From: Thamnidium elegans
Taxonomy: Eukaryota; Mucoromycota; Mucoromycetes; Mucorales; Mucoraceae
Direction: 5' to 3'
NCBI GenBank assembly: GCA_025201345.1
Contig: JAIXMG010000003.1
Span: 124,001 to 188,000 of the forward strand
DNA: 64,000 nt
The position numbers and the translations under genes were made by a program. The stretch's first letter is position 1, and the number at the start of each line of letters is the position of its first letter. Of this stretch, positions 31,715 through 43,588 are shown piece by piece. The notes beneath the pieces are model-generated. The model was not told the DNA's origin. It made no database searches and saw nothing but the letters and a program-made list of their open reading frames with translations.

Positions 31715-34700
31715 TTAACAATGTGTGCCGATATTTATTGGCTTGACACTACTTTCAACATCCCAAACTTCAAATAAACTCTCCCATTGATCCTCAGGGA
31801 CAATAGCACCAAACAATAATGTCATATTTGCTCCCAGCTATATAAATAAAATAAATATTACATCGACTTGTTTCTATAAAAGAAAATTAATAATACCTTA
31901 TCCAATTCACGAATAATGTCTTCCAAAACTGTTACATATGCGTAATAAAATAGATAAACATGATCCTTTTCCAATAACTGCTTGGATTGCACAACAGGTA
32001 ATTGACGTAGCCTTAAAATAAGTGATTCCCAAGCCTTTCTTGCGGGAGGTAAGTACGGAGGTAATGGAGTCTTGAGACGCATAGCAGATGCCAGTATATA
32101 AAAATAAAGCAAAACATTACCGACCATTTCTTTCCGTTCTTTACTAACTGGTACAATAAAATCCAGTTGAACATTTTCAAACCAGGCATCCTTCAAGATA
32201 ACTGTGCGCATAGACGAAAACTTGTCTGTAATATTTTGACAGGAAGCTAAAATCTTACTATACGTTTCAACCGGGAAAGCTCCTTTCAGTCTAGGCTCAT
32301 TAGGCGTTTGTTTCAAGAGGTCAGTCAATTCTAGTAAAGTCCGCTGTAAACCCAGTTCCAGGTCCATAAATACTTGGCTGGTCTGTTGACGTTTAGATCT
32401 AGTGCGGTCTATTGATGAAATGACGTCGCCATCAGTACCTGGTATCATTCCCTCGGCATCGGGCCGTTCGGAATACACGGAAACCAATTTTTGATATAAC
32501 CAAGCTAACCGAAGTAAGAAATCAGATAAACCTTTACGTAATTCGACTCTCGCTTCATATGGCCATACATAGGCAGTAGCAAATAATCCAAAAATGACAC
32601 CGACCAAAATAGATAAACAACGTTGTAAAGCCAAATGAGTGACTTCAATACGATGTGTTTCGCGATCGTTAAACTTGTTTAGCATGACCAGATTATAAGC
32701 CAATAGTGTAAACTGTCCAAATTTACCATGCTTATGGTGCAAGATAATCCAAAAATTGGGAATCGAAAATAACCAGGTGCAGAGAATCAGCAGGTACATA
32801 TTGTCGGGAAACAATAAATAAAGGCACATGGCTACAAAACATCCTAATACAGTAGAATATATACGATAAATAGCTACTACGTTTGTGCCTCCGACAGTAG
32901 GTGTCATGACAACCATTAACTTTTTTTTTTTAAAAAAACAAATTGGTTTTGTCAGAAACAAATAAAACCCTTATTTTTATCATATAATACTTACAGTAAT
33001 TAAAGCCCATTCCATTCTCCATTCACGAAACCAGATACCAGTGGAAGGTAAGAAGGCAAATATAGCAACAATAATGACGGCGAGAGTTGCTTTTGTAGCG
33101 TATCTCATCTTTTGAAGTTTAAATAAAGAAAATGTTCGCCAAACTTTTAAAACAATTTGTCTCCATTTAGTCTTTGGTACAGGAGTATGTAACGTATCCA
33201 TCTTGTGTCTCTCATTTGGTACAAATGTACTACCTTTACCATTTGATTTACCAAACTTCAAGTTTTGAAAAAACTGTGTTACAAGAGCCCAAATCGTCCG
33301 TTTCTTTTCTTTTGCTTTCGAAAGAGCTTGTACAGTTTCGACCAAACAAATTAATTCTCTTGCAAATTCAATCATATTAAACACAAAAAAATAAACCAAA
33401 AAGACGTCTTCATTGGGAGCATAGGTTTCAGATTCATGATGGTGACGACGATGACGATTTAACCTCTTTACTGCTTGTCGCTGGGATACTTCAAACAGAG
33501 CAATTGCCTTAATTAGGTTATTTTTTAAGGTTTCGTCTGCAGGACCAGTTCTAGGTTTATTTGAGAACCCAACTTGAAGATGAATAATGGTTTGTTTACA
33601 GGTATAAGCAAGGGACTTGAGAGGTTGCCTAATCGTGTGAATGAACTCTATCAGGGTTGCATCTTCTTCATGCGCGTGACTAGTATGGTTTGGTAATTTC
33701 ATATAAGGATCTTCGTCCACTTGATTTTGCTGCCTTTGTCGTTTCATTTCACCTTCCAACTTTCGGCGATGATGATCCGCTTTAATGTTCCAAGTTTCGG
33801 TCTTCTTCTGTTTAGTGGGGCCTCTAGACTTTCTGCTTGTATTCTCTTGCAGCAACTCAAACTGAAGACCACAACTACTTCTTAATCCACCTACTGATTG
33901 AGCTAGCCTCTGCATACTTTTGACAACTGCGTCATACTCTTTTGTACAACCTCTGATCTCGTCGCTCCAAATGACCTCTAGTTTGGCTTCAGCTAAGGAT
34001 TTTTGAAGTGAAATAAAACTGGCTCGGTGTGAGTCGATAGCTGTTCGTAGTGAGTTGTTGGCGGTAAACTCGGGTAAATCATCATCCAGCAAGAATGTTT
34101 TGGTTAACAGTTTCAAAAGTACTTTGTACGACATTAAAGTTGCTTCAAGATCCTTCCTAAATAATGTTATGTTTTTTTTTTGTTTTTAGTAAAAGTATAA
34201 TAAAGGAGATATATATTTTTTTTTATATGTATATAATTTTTACTTTAGTTTTTTACTTGCAGAAACAGGCCAAAATAAAATACAACACGAAACAGTAATA
34301 AGTGTACCTGTCGCAACAGCAGATACAATTTGTTGAATACGTGTAATATCAAAATCCCCTCTATTAGCAGAACCTTCACGAACAACAATGATAAATATGA
34401 TGATGAAACACAAACTTGAGGCTAATTAAATAGGAGAGGGATAAATAAAGTTTTGTAATAAAAATAACTTTATTTTTGTTTGTTTACCTGTTGCAACCGG
34501 TGGTTTGTTCCAATGCGCTTTCAAAAATGCGACTACAAAAGTAGATCCCGCTAACCAAAAACCCAGAGAAATGGTATAAGCAACTGCGAACAAATTCCTA
34601 TCAACAAAAAAATCTGTAGTAGCCATGGATCCAAAGCATACTAACAGTGCAAACAAAACGTAGCCCCAACCATACACGGAAGCTTCTACCATACCTCCCA

Positions 34701-35482
34701 AAGTTTTGGCAGGATTGAAAAAAACGGTTGCGGTAGCAACAAGATGACTTGAAACGTGATTATGCCCAATCAACGCATTTAGTTCTGGTACAAAAGTGAA
34801 TAGACTACCTAGAATATACGCAAAACTACATTTTAGGACAAGTCGATGTTGTGGTGTTAATTGAACTGATGATTTTAATCTACTAAATAAGGACGCTTTC
34901 TTTTTTTGGGAACTGTTGGCATCAGGTAATTTTTGGTATCGATTTTTACTAAATGCTTTCATTGAAGAAGAATTATCAGAATCTGTTTCTTCTGTAGATG
35001 TAGTTGAATCAACGTCATAATGCGGTTGTGACACAATACTTGCATAAGACTTTGTTTTTTGGTCCTGTAATAGCGGTGTAGAAGACGCATCAAGTGTCTC
35101 TTGACTAGCATGAAATCTTATTTTAGAGTAAGAAAAAAAAAACCTTAAAAAATATATATGTATATATTTTTTTTTACCTTGATCTTTTAAATTTTTCTGT
35201 GGGCGTGTCATACTGATGAATTTCAGCTACTATATCATCTTCATCGTTATCTTCTATACCCGATTCTTCACCCATATCTTCATCCGGTAACGTAGATAGT
35301 GACACAGTTCTTTTTTGAAGTGTACCATCATCTAACACTACATTAAATTCACTATACACAGACGGAGATGCAGTAGGTATAGAGCCTACGAATTCATCAT
35401 AAGCTGGTGATATACTATCATATCGACCCACCGGGATTGGAGCAGCGTTACGAGGTCTTTTTACGTCTGAAGACCCAGACAT
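31715..35482 (-). CDS. large FUSC/ALMT-like multi-pass membrane protein (Bre4-related)
   Basis: Six exons: 35482-35178, 35116-34488, 34421-34244, 34156-32995, 32919-31897 and 31837-31715, giving 1,139 residues with all phases consistent. Residues 1-200 are acidic, Ser-rich and probably cytosolic. A first set of membrane helices follows (CSFAYILGSLFTFVPELN, GYVLFALLVCFGSMATTDFF, FIIIFIIVV, CCILFWPVSASKKL), then a long charged helical domain, then a second membrane set (ATLAVIIVAIFAFLPS, VVMTPTVGGTNVVAIYRI, VAMCLYLLFPDN, LSILVGVIFGLFATAYVWP) and a cytosolic C-terminal domain. The two-halves layout with VATATVFFNPAKTLGGMVEA and MTPTVGGTN is that of the FUSC/aluminium-activated-malate-transporter clan and the fungal DUF2421/2422 'brefeldin A sensitivity' proteins. 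The transported substrate is unknown; an efflux role is inferred. Confidence 0.87.
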
Positions 35483-36187
35483 TTATTATTATTATTATAT
35501 AAGGAAAGAGGAGAAGAAAAAAAAACATTTGGTAATAGCTTTTTTATATGATTTTCAAAATAAATAAATAAAATAGGGGGTGCCTTTTTGGCGTTCCGTT
35601 TCATTTAATATCAGTCACGTTAAAGATTATGCGATAAGGCCTCTCTGTTAATGTACTCTTTTTGGAAACGAAATTATAGTTATTTTTTTTTTTAATTGTG
35701 AGACTAGGTTTTTTACTATGTTTGTGGTACCTAAATCGATCAATTACTAACCTCATTAAAACAGTTTTTATGTTTGTTAAAAAAAAAAAGGTTTTAAACT
35801 TGTATCATAGCTATATATTGATCTATTACTGTTATGAATAATGATAAGTGAGTCTTTCCAGATAAAGGAGTTAGATACAAAAAGACCGGGTGAGTTATTT
35901 TGATACGCACAGATTGTCATCTCTACATCTTTAAATGGACATGTTACTCTTTTTGTGGCCTTTCTTTTTTATATAATTATTTAGTTTCACCTTGTACCTT
36001 GAATACAAGATGAACTTTCTTTTTTTTCTTGTACCTTAAAACCCTTTTTTAACAAATTTTATTCTTTTGGTAATTGAAAGACCGGTTTTTGAAACGCTGC
36101 CTTTGAATTGTAGCAGCAATCCATGTCAAGTTCAGATTTTTTTTTTCTTATTCATTTAATCTCTTTATCATAAAAAACACACAAAAA
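35483..36187. other. intergenic region between divergent genes
   Basis: About 0.7 kb between the starts of the FUSC-like gene and FMC1. It has T/A runs and a T-rich stretch (36135-36170) before FMC1; probably two promoters. No coding signal. Confidence 0.5.
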
Positions 36188-36693
36188 ATGTCTGTCTCTA
36201 GAAACTTAGCTGTATACCGTCAATTATTAAGAGAAGTTCACACACAGGTAAACCACCTTTGATTCAAAAAAATAAAATCTAAACTTATCTAACCCCCAAC
36301 ATAAAACCCCTGTATATAGTATACCAAAGGTGCCAACAACCCAACCTTTGCAAAAGAGTTAAAAACTATTTATCGCAACAATCAAAAGATCCAAGATCCT
36401 TCCAAGATTGAGGCTTTAAACGGCAATGCTGAAAATGTTTTGACTTTTTTAACTAGTTCTAGAAAGCACAAGGTAAGTTGATCAACATTTTTTTTTTTAC
36501 GCTTGAATCTTAACACACACACACACAAAAATGTATATAGGAATTACGTGCATTATATTCAGCTATTATTATGGAACAAAAGAGAAGAATTGAACTTTCA
36601 GCAAACCGTGTTGGTTTGAATTTACCAAAGATGTACGATCCCGAAAACCCTGCACCATTAACTACCGAAAAAGAAGAACAACCCACTGTCTAA
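36188..36693 (+). CDS. FMC1: FMC1-like mitochondrial ATP synthase assembly factor (LYR-type)
   Basis: Exons 36188-36247, 36320-36472 and 36541-36693, all in phase 0, give 121 residues. The N-terminal AVYRQLLREVHTQ is the LYR-like helix (tyrosine-arginine with following Leu-Leu-Arg), and the C-terminal part has KRRIELSANRVGLNLPKMYD, matching the ESA..VGL.LP block of FMC1/C7orf55. Fmc1 helps fold or assemble the F1 sector of ATP synthase in mitochondria, with Atp12. Length agrees with the family (about 110-155). It converges with the DDHD gene, 73 bp between stops. Confidence 0.85.
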
Positions 36694-36766
36694 AAAAGAA
36701 AAAAAAATCCCCCCTTTTTTTATTTTTGAAGAAAAGAGAAAAAAATAAATATATACATATAAATGT

Positions 36767-39649
36767 TTAAACAAATACAGTTTTGACAGTATTATTCTTT
36801 TCTTGTTCCTGTTCCAATTGTTGATTTTTATAGACTTCACGAGTAAGGAAACCAGCAACATCGACGTCTTGCCAATACGACATATGAACACTTAATGCAC
36901 TGATATATGTATTTTCTAGTAACCCTTCTTGCAGATAAAAATCAATTCTACCATTTGGATTTAACGATTTCAGTTTAGCTGCGCTTTTTGCTTCTGCACG
37001 AGAGGCTAATATTGCAGGATCTGAACCAGACCGGTATTGTAATTCAGCACCTGGGTAAGCTTCCTCTAACGGTTTGGAGAACCCTAAACCTCGCATAATC
37101 AGATTTCCTGTAATACCCGACTTGAGTGATTCAAACATAGCGCCTGCACGATTAGCAAAGTCATGGGTTACTGTGTACCCGTGATCCAATACACTCTTAA
37201 GGCCTCCCTTGATATATGGAATAGGAAAAGGCTTTAATTTAGACCCGTAATGACGAACAATCAGTGGCTCTAAACGATATGCGACTGGATCTGATTTATG
37301 AAAGATATTATAAATATTATCAGTAGCGGGATAAACAAACGAAACCGGTGCGGATTTATCGTCGTAAGTGTGGGGTGTATTATTGACAGATGAGGAATGT
37401 TCCAATGTTTTACGAGAGACCATCTTGTGTCCTCTTAAAACCATAATCATGCCCAATGGTGATCCGATAGCAAAAAAGTTCTTGATAGGGAAGTCCAAAG
37501 TCGCTGATCGTTTTTCAGTTACGGCTGCGGTAGTATTTACGTTGGATAGTTGGTTGGGTGTAAAGGGTTGTGCTGTAAGAATATCAAAAGCCAGTAGGGA
37601 CTAAAGTAAATATATATGTTAATATGGCTTCTATTACATATTTCGAATATACTTACACCTAGAGAATGAGCCAAGATAGATACTTGTCCCTTATTCTCTA
37701 AAAAGTGTGGATTTCTTTCGATAAATAATCTGTAAACACGGTTTGCTTCCTTTATAACAATATTCATCATTTGACCGTGGTATCTACTTGTTAAATATAA
37801 AGGAACTAAATGACGAAATAATTTAGTTGATACATATTAAAATATGTATAGATATAGAAATACGTACTGTCGAGGAATACATCTGAAACAAGTGTACGGA
37901 TATTAGGAGCACCATCTAACGTGATCTCGTCAATAGTAGGACAACCATCGTCTCCATCTAGCAAACCTAAATCCGATTCAGGCCCTTCTTCATCACTGTT
38001 TTCTGAGCCAAATAGCATACCCTTTCTCCAGAGAATAGGTAATACTTGAATACCGTTAGGACGATCTAATGGAGCGTTACCAGAAACAGCAATAGGCCAA
38101 GTCGACTTTAAGGTCTTTCTAAATACATTAACGTCTATAGTATGAAAAGATTAGTATGAAAGAGAGAGGAAATTATCAAACATCTGTTTTTCTTTATATT
38201 CGCGTACCATGTACAAAATTTTGACCAAGACGTTCAGACATTTGTTGTCCAATACCATGGATAACAAAGATAACTTGATCAATATTTCGAAGTTCTTCTT
38301 CACTTTCTTCATTATCATAATCTTCTGCTTGTTGTTTCGTCATTTCGATATCATCTAACTCCTTCTTCTTCAGAGGTGAAATACCCCTTGCCTTTCGTGA
38401 CAGGTCACCTGTATCCAACGACTTGCGTTCTTCATTCTCCTCTTCTGGTACAACCTTACTTTTAGCATCCACCTCCTCTTGTTTTTTAGATGGTTGGATG
38501 GTCTCTACTGTCTCTGTTTTCTTTCCCTCTTCAGTCTTTTTCCTCTTTTCCCTTTCAACTTCCAAATAGCCTCTGATCAATTTCGTACCGCCCAAGTTTT
38601 GATTATTTGTAATTTTAGTTAAAATGTTTTTGGCTATAATAGCGCTTGGTGTGTCACTATACATATTTTTTGATAAGTAAAAAATAAAAATAAAAAAAAA
38701 TACACATAAAAAAAAATACATATAAAAAAAAACTTACTGTAATAACCAAGCATTACATGCATCAGTATAAATAACGTATTTTCCAAGGTAAGGACCCAAC
38801 AAGTATTCTTTTTCTTCCAAGATTTGTTCTGGTTCCTTCTTTTCAGGTACAATAGGTTTAGACTCTGTTGATTCTCCGATATCCTTTTCTTTTTCGTTTG
38901 TTTTTGCATCTATAATTTTATCGTTCCCTAACTCTAATTCTGTTTCTGGAACAATAGGCTCTAAATAGGGTTTATATTTCCTACACAATAAAAAAATTAA
39001 TACCTTTATTTTTCTTTAAGTGCTTATAGATCACATTACTGGTATCCTTGTTCAACTTGTCTTGACATATTCTCTTCACAAGGTAACCATTTCGATCCAT
39101 CACCTTGCATAAACCAAGTTGCTCGACGGACTTCATAAATAGGTCCTTCCCAATAAACTGGACTAATTTCTCTTTTTGTTATATTGACTTCGAATAAATA
39201 ATCTTCATTGACAGGTACAGTTGATGCATGATTTCCCTATATATATATAAAAAAAAATTAAAATCCATACAAAAATATATCTTTTTTTTTTTCTTCTCTC
39301 CAATTTACCTGGAAAGCTTTTTCTAAAGCCATTGTATCGCGTTTTGAAAAAGGAACCCATTGCTTAGGAGGTGCTCTGACGGTTGAAGAAGTGCTACTGG
39401 TTACAGAAGATACACTACTGGCAGAAGAAGATACAGTGGATCGAACTGCAATATTAGCCAAGGTCTTTTCTCGTTTTGCTTTTCGAATAGCAATAGGATC
39501 TACTATAGGACTATCAATAGCGTGGAACCTATATACAAAGTTTTTAAAAGAGATGTTTTTATTTTATATAACAGGTTTTTTTTTTACCATCGAGCGATTA
39601 AAGGAGGACTCTTTGGAATGGAAGGAGAACAAACTGAGTCAAGAGTCAT
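36767..39649 (-). CDS. DDHD-domain phospholipase A1 (PA-PLA1 family)
   Basis: Eight exons: 39649-39588, 39528-39309, 39236-39040, 38980-38738, 38656-38208, 38134-37868, 37805-37657 and 37600-36767, giving 806 residues with every phase consistent. Early residues hold a WWE-like segment (VYWEGPIYEVRRATWF, WLPCEENMSRQVEQGY). A charged Lys/Glu-rich region follows, then the lipase core VIFVIHGIGQQMSERLG, RYHGQMMNIVIKEANRVY and the nucleophile elbow SILAHSLGSLLAFDIL, where Ser in HSLG is catalytic. The DDHD region has FAIGSPLGMIMVLRG, NIFHKSDPVAYRLEPL and SYWQDVDVAGFL with the metal-site-like Asp and His. Members (PA-PLA1, yeast Ddl1) hydrolyse phosphatidic acid and cardiolipin or PE near mitochondria and ER. 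The first exon encodes MTLDSVCSPSIPKSPPL and fits only this splice. Confidence 0.9.
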
Positions 39650-41113
39650 TTCAGTTTATGTGTATACTTTGGTCTTTTTTTTTTTTTTAAAAAAAAAAAA
39701 AAGAAGTTAGATAAATAAAAGATAAATAAAAATAAAATGCTTATAAAGGTCTTTTTATTTTAGAATGTGATTGAAGGGAGTTTTAAAGCACATGAAAAAA
39801 AAAGATTGTGTACCTTGAAAAAAAAAAATCAGGCTTTCATAGATATTGCACTACCCCAACGCCTGAAACCAAAGAAAAAACATGTCAATATCATGTATAT
39901 ATCGGAAATTTGATTTTTCTTGTATTGTAACCTGATCAGAACCAGGTTTGTCGGCCATAAAAAGATCTTTCATTTTTGAAACAAGAATATGCAATACCGT
40001 TTTTTTTCCCCGCCAAAAAGTATAAAAAACATTACCAGCAAGCTCATTTTTTAAGAGGAAAATTCGAAATGAAATGTAGTTTAATCATAGTAATTTATAC
40101 CACACAAACATATAAAAGCGGCTACGGCAAAAAAGTAGTTACCGCTTTTTTTATTTCAAGAGAAATATATCAATAAAATTGATATATTATCGCTCGGATA
40201 CAGCGATCAAATGTCCACGAATTTTTTTTTGAAAACGCAAACGTCCTTCATCGGCAAGTGGTGATATATCCGTAACTTGTTTTCTTAACCATTAGAGATT
40301 AATATTACATCTACGTGCGAAGAAAAAGATAGTAAACGTATAGTGTATATGATATTATGATTAAGGCTATGAAGTTTTAAGTGGATCACCAAAAGTTTTT
40401 CCTTAACATTCTTCGTTTCACAAAAACCAAACTAAGCATATTTTACCCTCTGTAATTGTGTACCAATCTGGAAAGAAAAACCTTGTCTGTTGGCATCGCG
40501 ATCGTTTCTTAATAGACGCTTTTTTTTTTTTTTTTTTTTTTTAGAAAAAAACATTTCCATTAGTATTGCAATTATACGTAAATATATATACACATATAAA
40601 AAAGAAAAGAAACCCCTTCCCTGTATATAAAAGTAAATAAAGTAAATACAGTTGTACATTCATTCTAAAAAATAAGAAACTCTTGGCTTCGTCATAATTA
40701 AAACGTGTCAAACGAATATACGCTATCACATTAATTTCTCGGTACTTTACGTGGGGCTTTATGAATTGATATTAGTAAAAAACAAAACAAAAAGAGAAAT
40801 CATTTTAGGAATAATAATAGAGTAATCATCATTTAAACAATTTGATCAGAAAAGTGAGATGATATATTCCTGTAACGTTGAATTCTATTTTGTTTTTGTT
40901 TTTCGTAATATATTTATTAGAGGGTACATATGTTCATTTGCAAAAGTAAACAAAAAAATGGTTGGTGCGTGGATTCGTAAAAGCCATTGTCCTTTTCAGT
41001 TTTATGCCCTGTCAGCACCGTCCCCCCTTTTTTTTGTAAAAAACAACAAAAGATCGAGAAATTTAAAAACATTAGTTTATTAAGATTGGTTTTAATGCGT
41101 AGAAAAGGTCTGG

Positions 41114-41165
<52 letters not shown>

Positions 41166-41225
41166 TAAAGATTATAAAAAAAGTAGTATCTGTAAGTATT
41201 TGCAACATCATATATCGAATAGTAA
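39650..41225. other. intergenic region with palindromic T/A and long poly(A) tracts
   Basis: About 1.6 kb with no gene I can support. It has a T/A palindrome (T run then A run) at about 39671-39703, a T22 run near 40520-40541 and an A44 run at 41120-41163, the longest homopolymer in the window. Several short frames exist but none looks like protein. Confidence 0.6.
41120..41163. repeat. poly(A) tract, 44 A
   Basis: An uninterrupted A run, 63 bp beyond the stop of the minus-strand small membrane protein. In that gene's sense it is a T run downstream, so it is not a retroposed poly(A) tail of that gene. Confidence 0.95.
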
Positions 41226-41885
41226 CTAAGTATAAAATGTCCTTATTTGAACCTTTTCTCTTTCAATCAAGTAATAATAGTGATGAGAAAGAGAGTTAAA
41301 ATTAGTCTCTCCGTCTTTAAAACCAATGGCAGTAGTATGAAAGTAGTAACTACAAATATATAAATATATATATAATATCAAATTAGGATAAAATATCATA
41401 CGATTTATAAAATGTTACTCACGTAGCTGGAAAGATACTTACTAAAAAATTGTAGCTAAAGCCGTCGTCATTGCTATTGCAAAAAGGAATACTTCTGATC
41501 GCCTTTTTATAAGTGGAATTACATGCCTAAATATTATATAGACCGTCAAATTAGAAATGATTTCATAGGCAATTGATGTGTTGCATATATGACTTACACT
41601 GATAAAAATCTTTTGGATATAAGGATTTTTTTTTGGAAATTCGTATTCTTTTGGCTCGTAGCCTTCGACATGGGCTTTATAGATTCTTCCATCAAGATTG
41701 GGGAGAGGAGATGCTGTTCTTCCGCATCTAATTACATCATGTTATTCCGGGCTACAAAAAAAAAAGAAAAAAAAAAGAATTCTCTCTTCTCTCGACAGGA
41801 TAAAAATGTTTACCTAAAAGGATGGAAGTTCTGTTTGTTCTCTAAAAAAAACCTTACCACTCTTTCCTAAAGGAAGATGTATCAT
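41226..41885 (-). CDS. small single-pass membrane protein, unknown, four exons
   Basis: Assembled by eye on the minus strand from 41885-41858, 41727-41598, 41526-41443 and 41349-41226. All donors are GTAAG(G/T), all acceptors end TAG, and the phases (1, 2, 2) agree to give an uninterrupted 121-residue protein. It starts MIHLPLGKSDAEEQHLLSP. A cytosol-like basic stretch (QKKILISKRFLSVHVIPLIK, then RR) comes before one hydrophobic segment, VFLFAIAMTTALATIFYYYF, and a polar tail rich in His/Tyr. I do not recognise the family. Four splice sites agreeing in phase make chance unlikely, but another frame of exon 2 also lacks stops, so a different 5' exon remains possible. Confidence 0.5.
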
Positions 41886-42064
41886 CTTTTATTGCTTCGC
41901 TTTCTCTTTCTTTTTCTTTCTTTTTTTTCTTTTTTTTTCCTCTTTTTTTTCCTTCCTTTTCTGCTTTTTTCTTTTGATCGCCCGTTGGCCTTAAGAATAT
42001 TTAATTTTCATATTCAACTTATTTTTGAAAGTAACAATATATTACGTGATAATTATTTGCTATA

Positions 42065-42298
42065 ATGGGATTGATAGCTGAGTTACCATCTCCAAATGTG
42101 AGTTGTGTGACATATTTAATATTGATTCACCATTTTTTCGAAAGGTATGGATGCGTCAGATTTCAGTTTAGTCTTGCTTGTCTATAAAAAAAAATATAAA
42201 TAGTTTTTTTTGTCTGTTCTTTACAGTTAATATCTTCAGCAGATTCTTCTAATTTATTAATTGTGCTTTTATACTCTCGTTCAGTAAGAAGTTGCTGA
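42065..42298 (+). other. orphan 5' exons of an unknown gene, possibly truncated
   Basis: An ATG at 42065 opens 11 codons (MGLIAELPSPN) ended by a good donor (GTGAGT). An acceptor TTTACAG at 42226 continues in phase with LISSADSSNLLIVLLYSRSV and then a stop at 42296-42298, exactly where the decayed C2H2 copy begins. It may be the 5' end of a gene cut by that copy, or chance. The hydrophobic strand with a following Cys is thioredoxin-like only in a vague way. Confidence 0.2.
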
Positions 42299-43588
42299 GC
42301 AGAAGAAAGACTTATCTTGATCACGAACTTCACTCTCATACAACTAAAGAGACGCCCATTATCGACCTAATAAACCGTTGCTATAATATATGCAATAAGC
42401 GATTTAAAGCTGCTCCATTATATCATGAGAATATGGTCAATCGAAATAATATTCATATTCCACGTATCAGACTTAAACCAAAACCAAACGCCTCAAAAAC
42501 AACTAATATCAAAGATCGGAACAATTGCTGTATATCATGTAGTTTTAAGTTCGAGTCGCGAAAATGCTACTGTGCGAGTTTGATTAAAATCCGTCATATG
42601 TATTCAATACAACCACCCAAACCAAGCAATATAAAGTCGTCAATCCATATTTTAAATATGTATTATAATGCCTGTATGAAAACATATGTTGCCAAAGGAG
42701 TTTATATACAACATTTAGTTCGAATTCACGGAATAGCCTTACTCGGAACCAAGCAACTTTGATTCAAAAAGTTGTCCTTGTAAAGCGTGCGATGTAAGGT
42801 ATACAACCAATTTGAATTTTACTACTCATTTTCAGGAGATACATCGCATAGCACCACCTTCTCGTTCTGATTTGATACCAAACATTGGCAATCAAAACAA
42901 TTATTGTGTTGCATGCGATAAAACGTTTTCCAGCGGACAATCTTATCTAACCCATCAGTCTTCCTTCCCTATTTACGAAACACCAGAAATTTATCTAGGA
43001 AGAGATAGTAAGAACCCTAGTAAGAAAGACCTGGATTATAAGAGTTATTGTGCTGGCTGCCAAAAAATATTTCTGTCGAAATGGTTACATCAAACTCAAA
43101 TGGCTAACATTCATAATACCGAACCACCCAAATATTAGCCAAATGGTGATGTTCCAGATTTTAACAATCCAAATAATCATTGTACTTCATGTAATAGAGC
43201 ATATCTTAACAATAAGAATTATCAACACCATTTGGTTCATGCTCATAATTTGCTTACATCTCTAATATCCAAAAGACATGTCATACGTAGCAATTTAGAG
43301 CCTGTTGTGGATCCTTTAAACAAGTATTGTAATGTTTGTGATAAAGTATATCGATCATTGAGTATTTACCAATATCATGTCTGAATATCACCATATACAA
43401 TTCCGCCGAACTGCAACGGTGTCCTATTTTGTCAATAGCTGGTATTTAATTTCAATTAACGTAATTTGACAATGCTTCACAGCCTGTGACAAATTATACA
43501 AAAGCAGAGCATCCTATAAATGGCACTTATGTATGATTCATGGCATTGCACAATCTATACAGAGGCAGATCAATCACGAAAAAATGTA
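42299..43588 (+). pseudogene. decayed copy of the long-linker C2H2 zinc-finger gene
   Basis: Broken frames follow the gene at 27919-29824 finger by finger: YLDHELHSHTTKETPIIDLI (there YLAHELHSHKTKETPIIGLK), CISCSFKF, then KACDVRYTTNLNFTTHF, CVACDKTFSSGQSYLTH, CAGCQKIFLSKW, CTSCNRAY and CNVCDKVYRSLSIYQYH, with the last finger remnants to about 43588. Many Cys or His positions are lost (for example CNACMKTY has kept the pair but YYNAC lost the preceding Cys context), with at least three stops or frameshifts (near 42760, 43136 and 43382). At the site of the TGA in the 28-kb copy this one reads Thr, showing that the stop there is derived. Confidence 0.8.
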
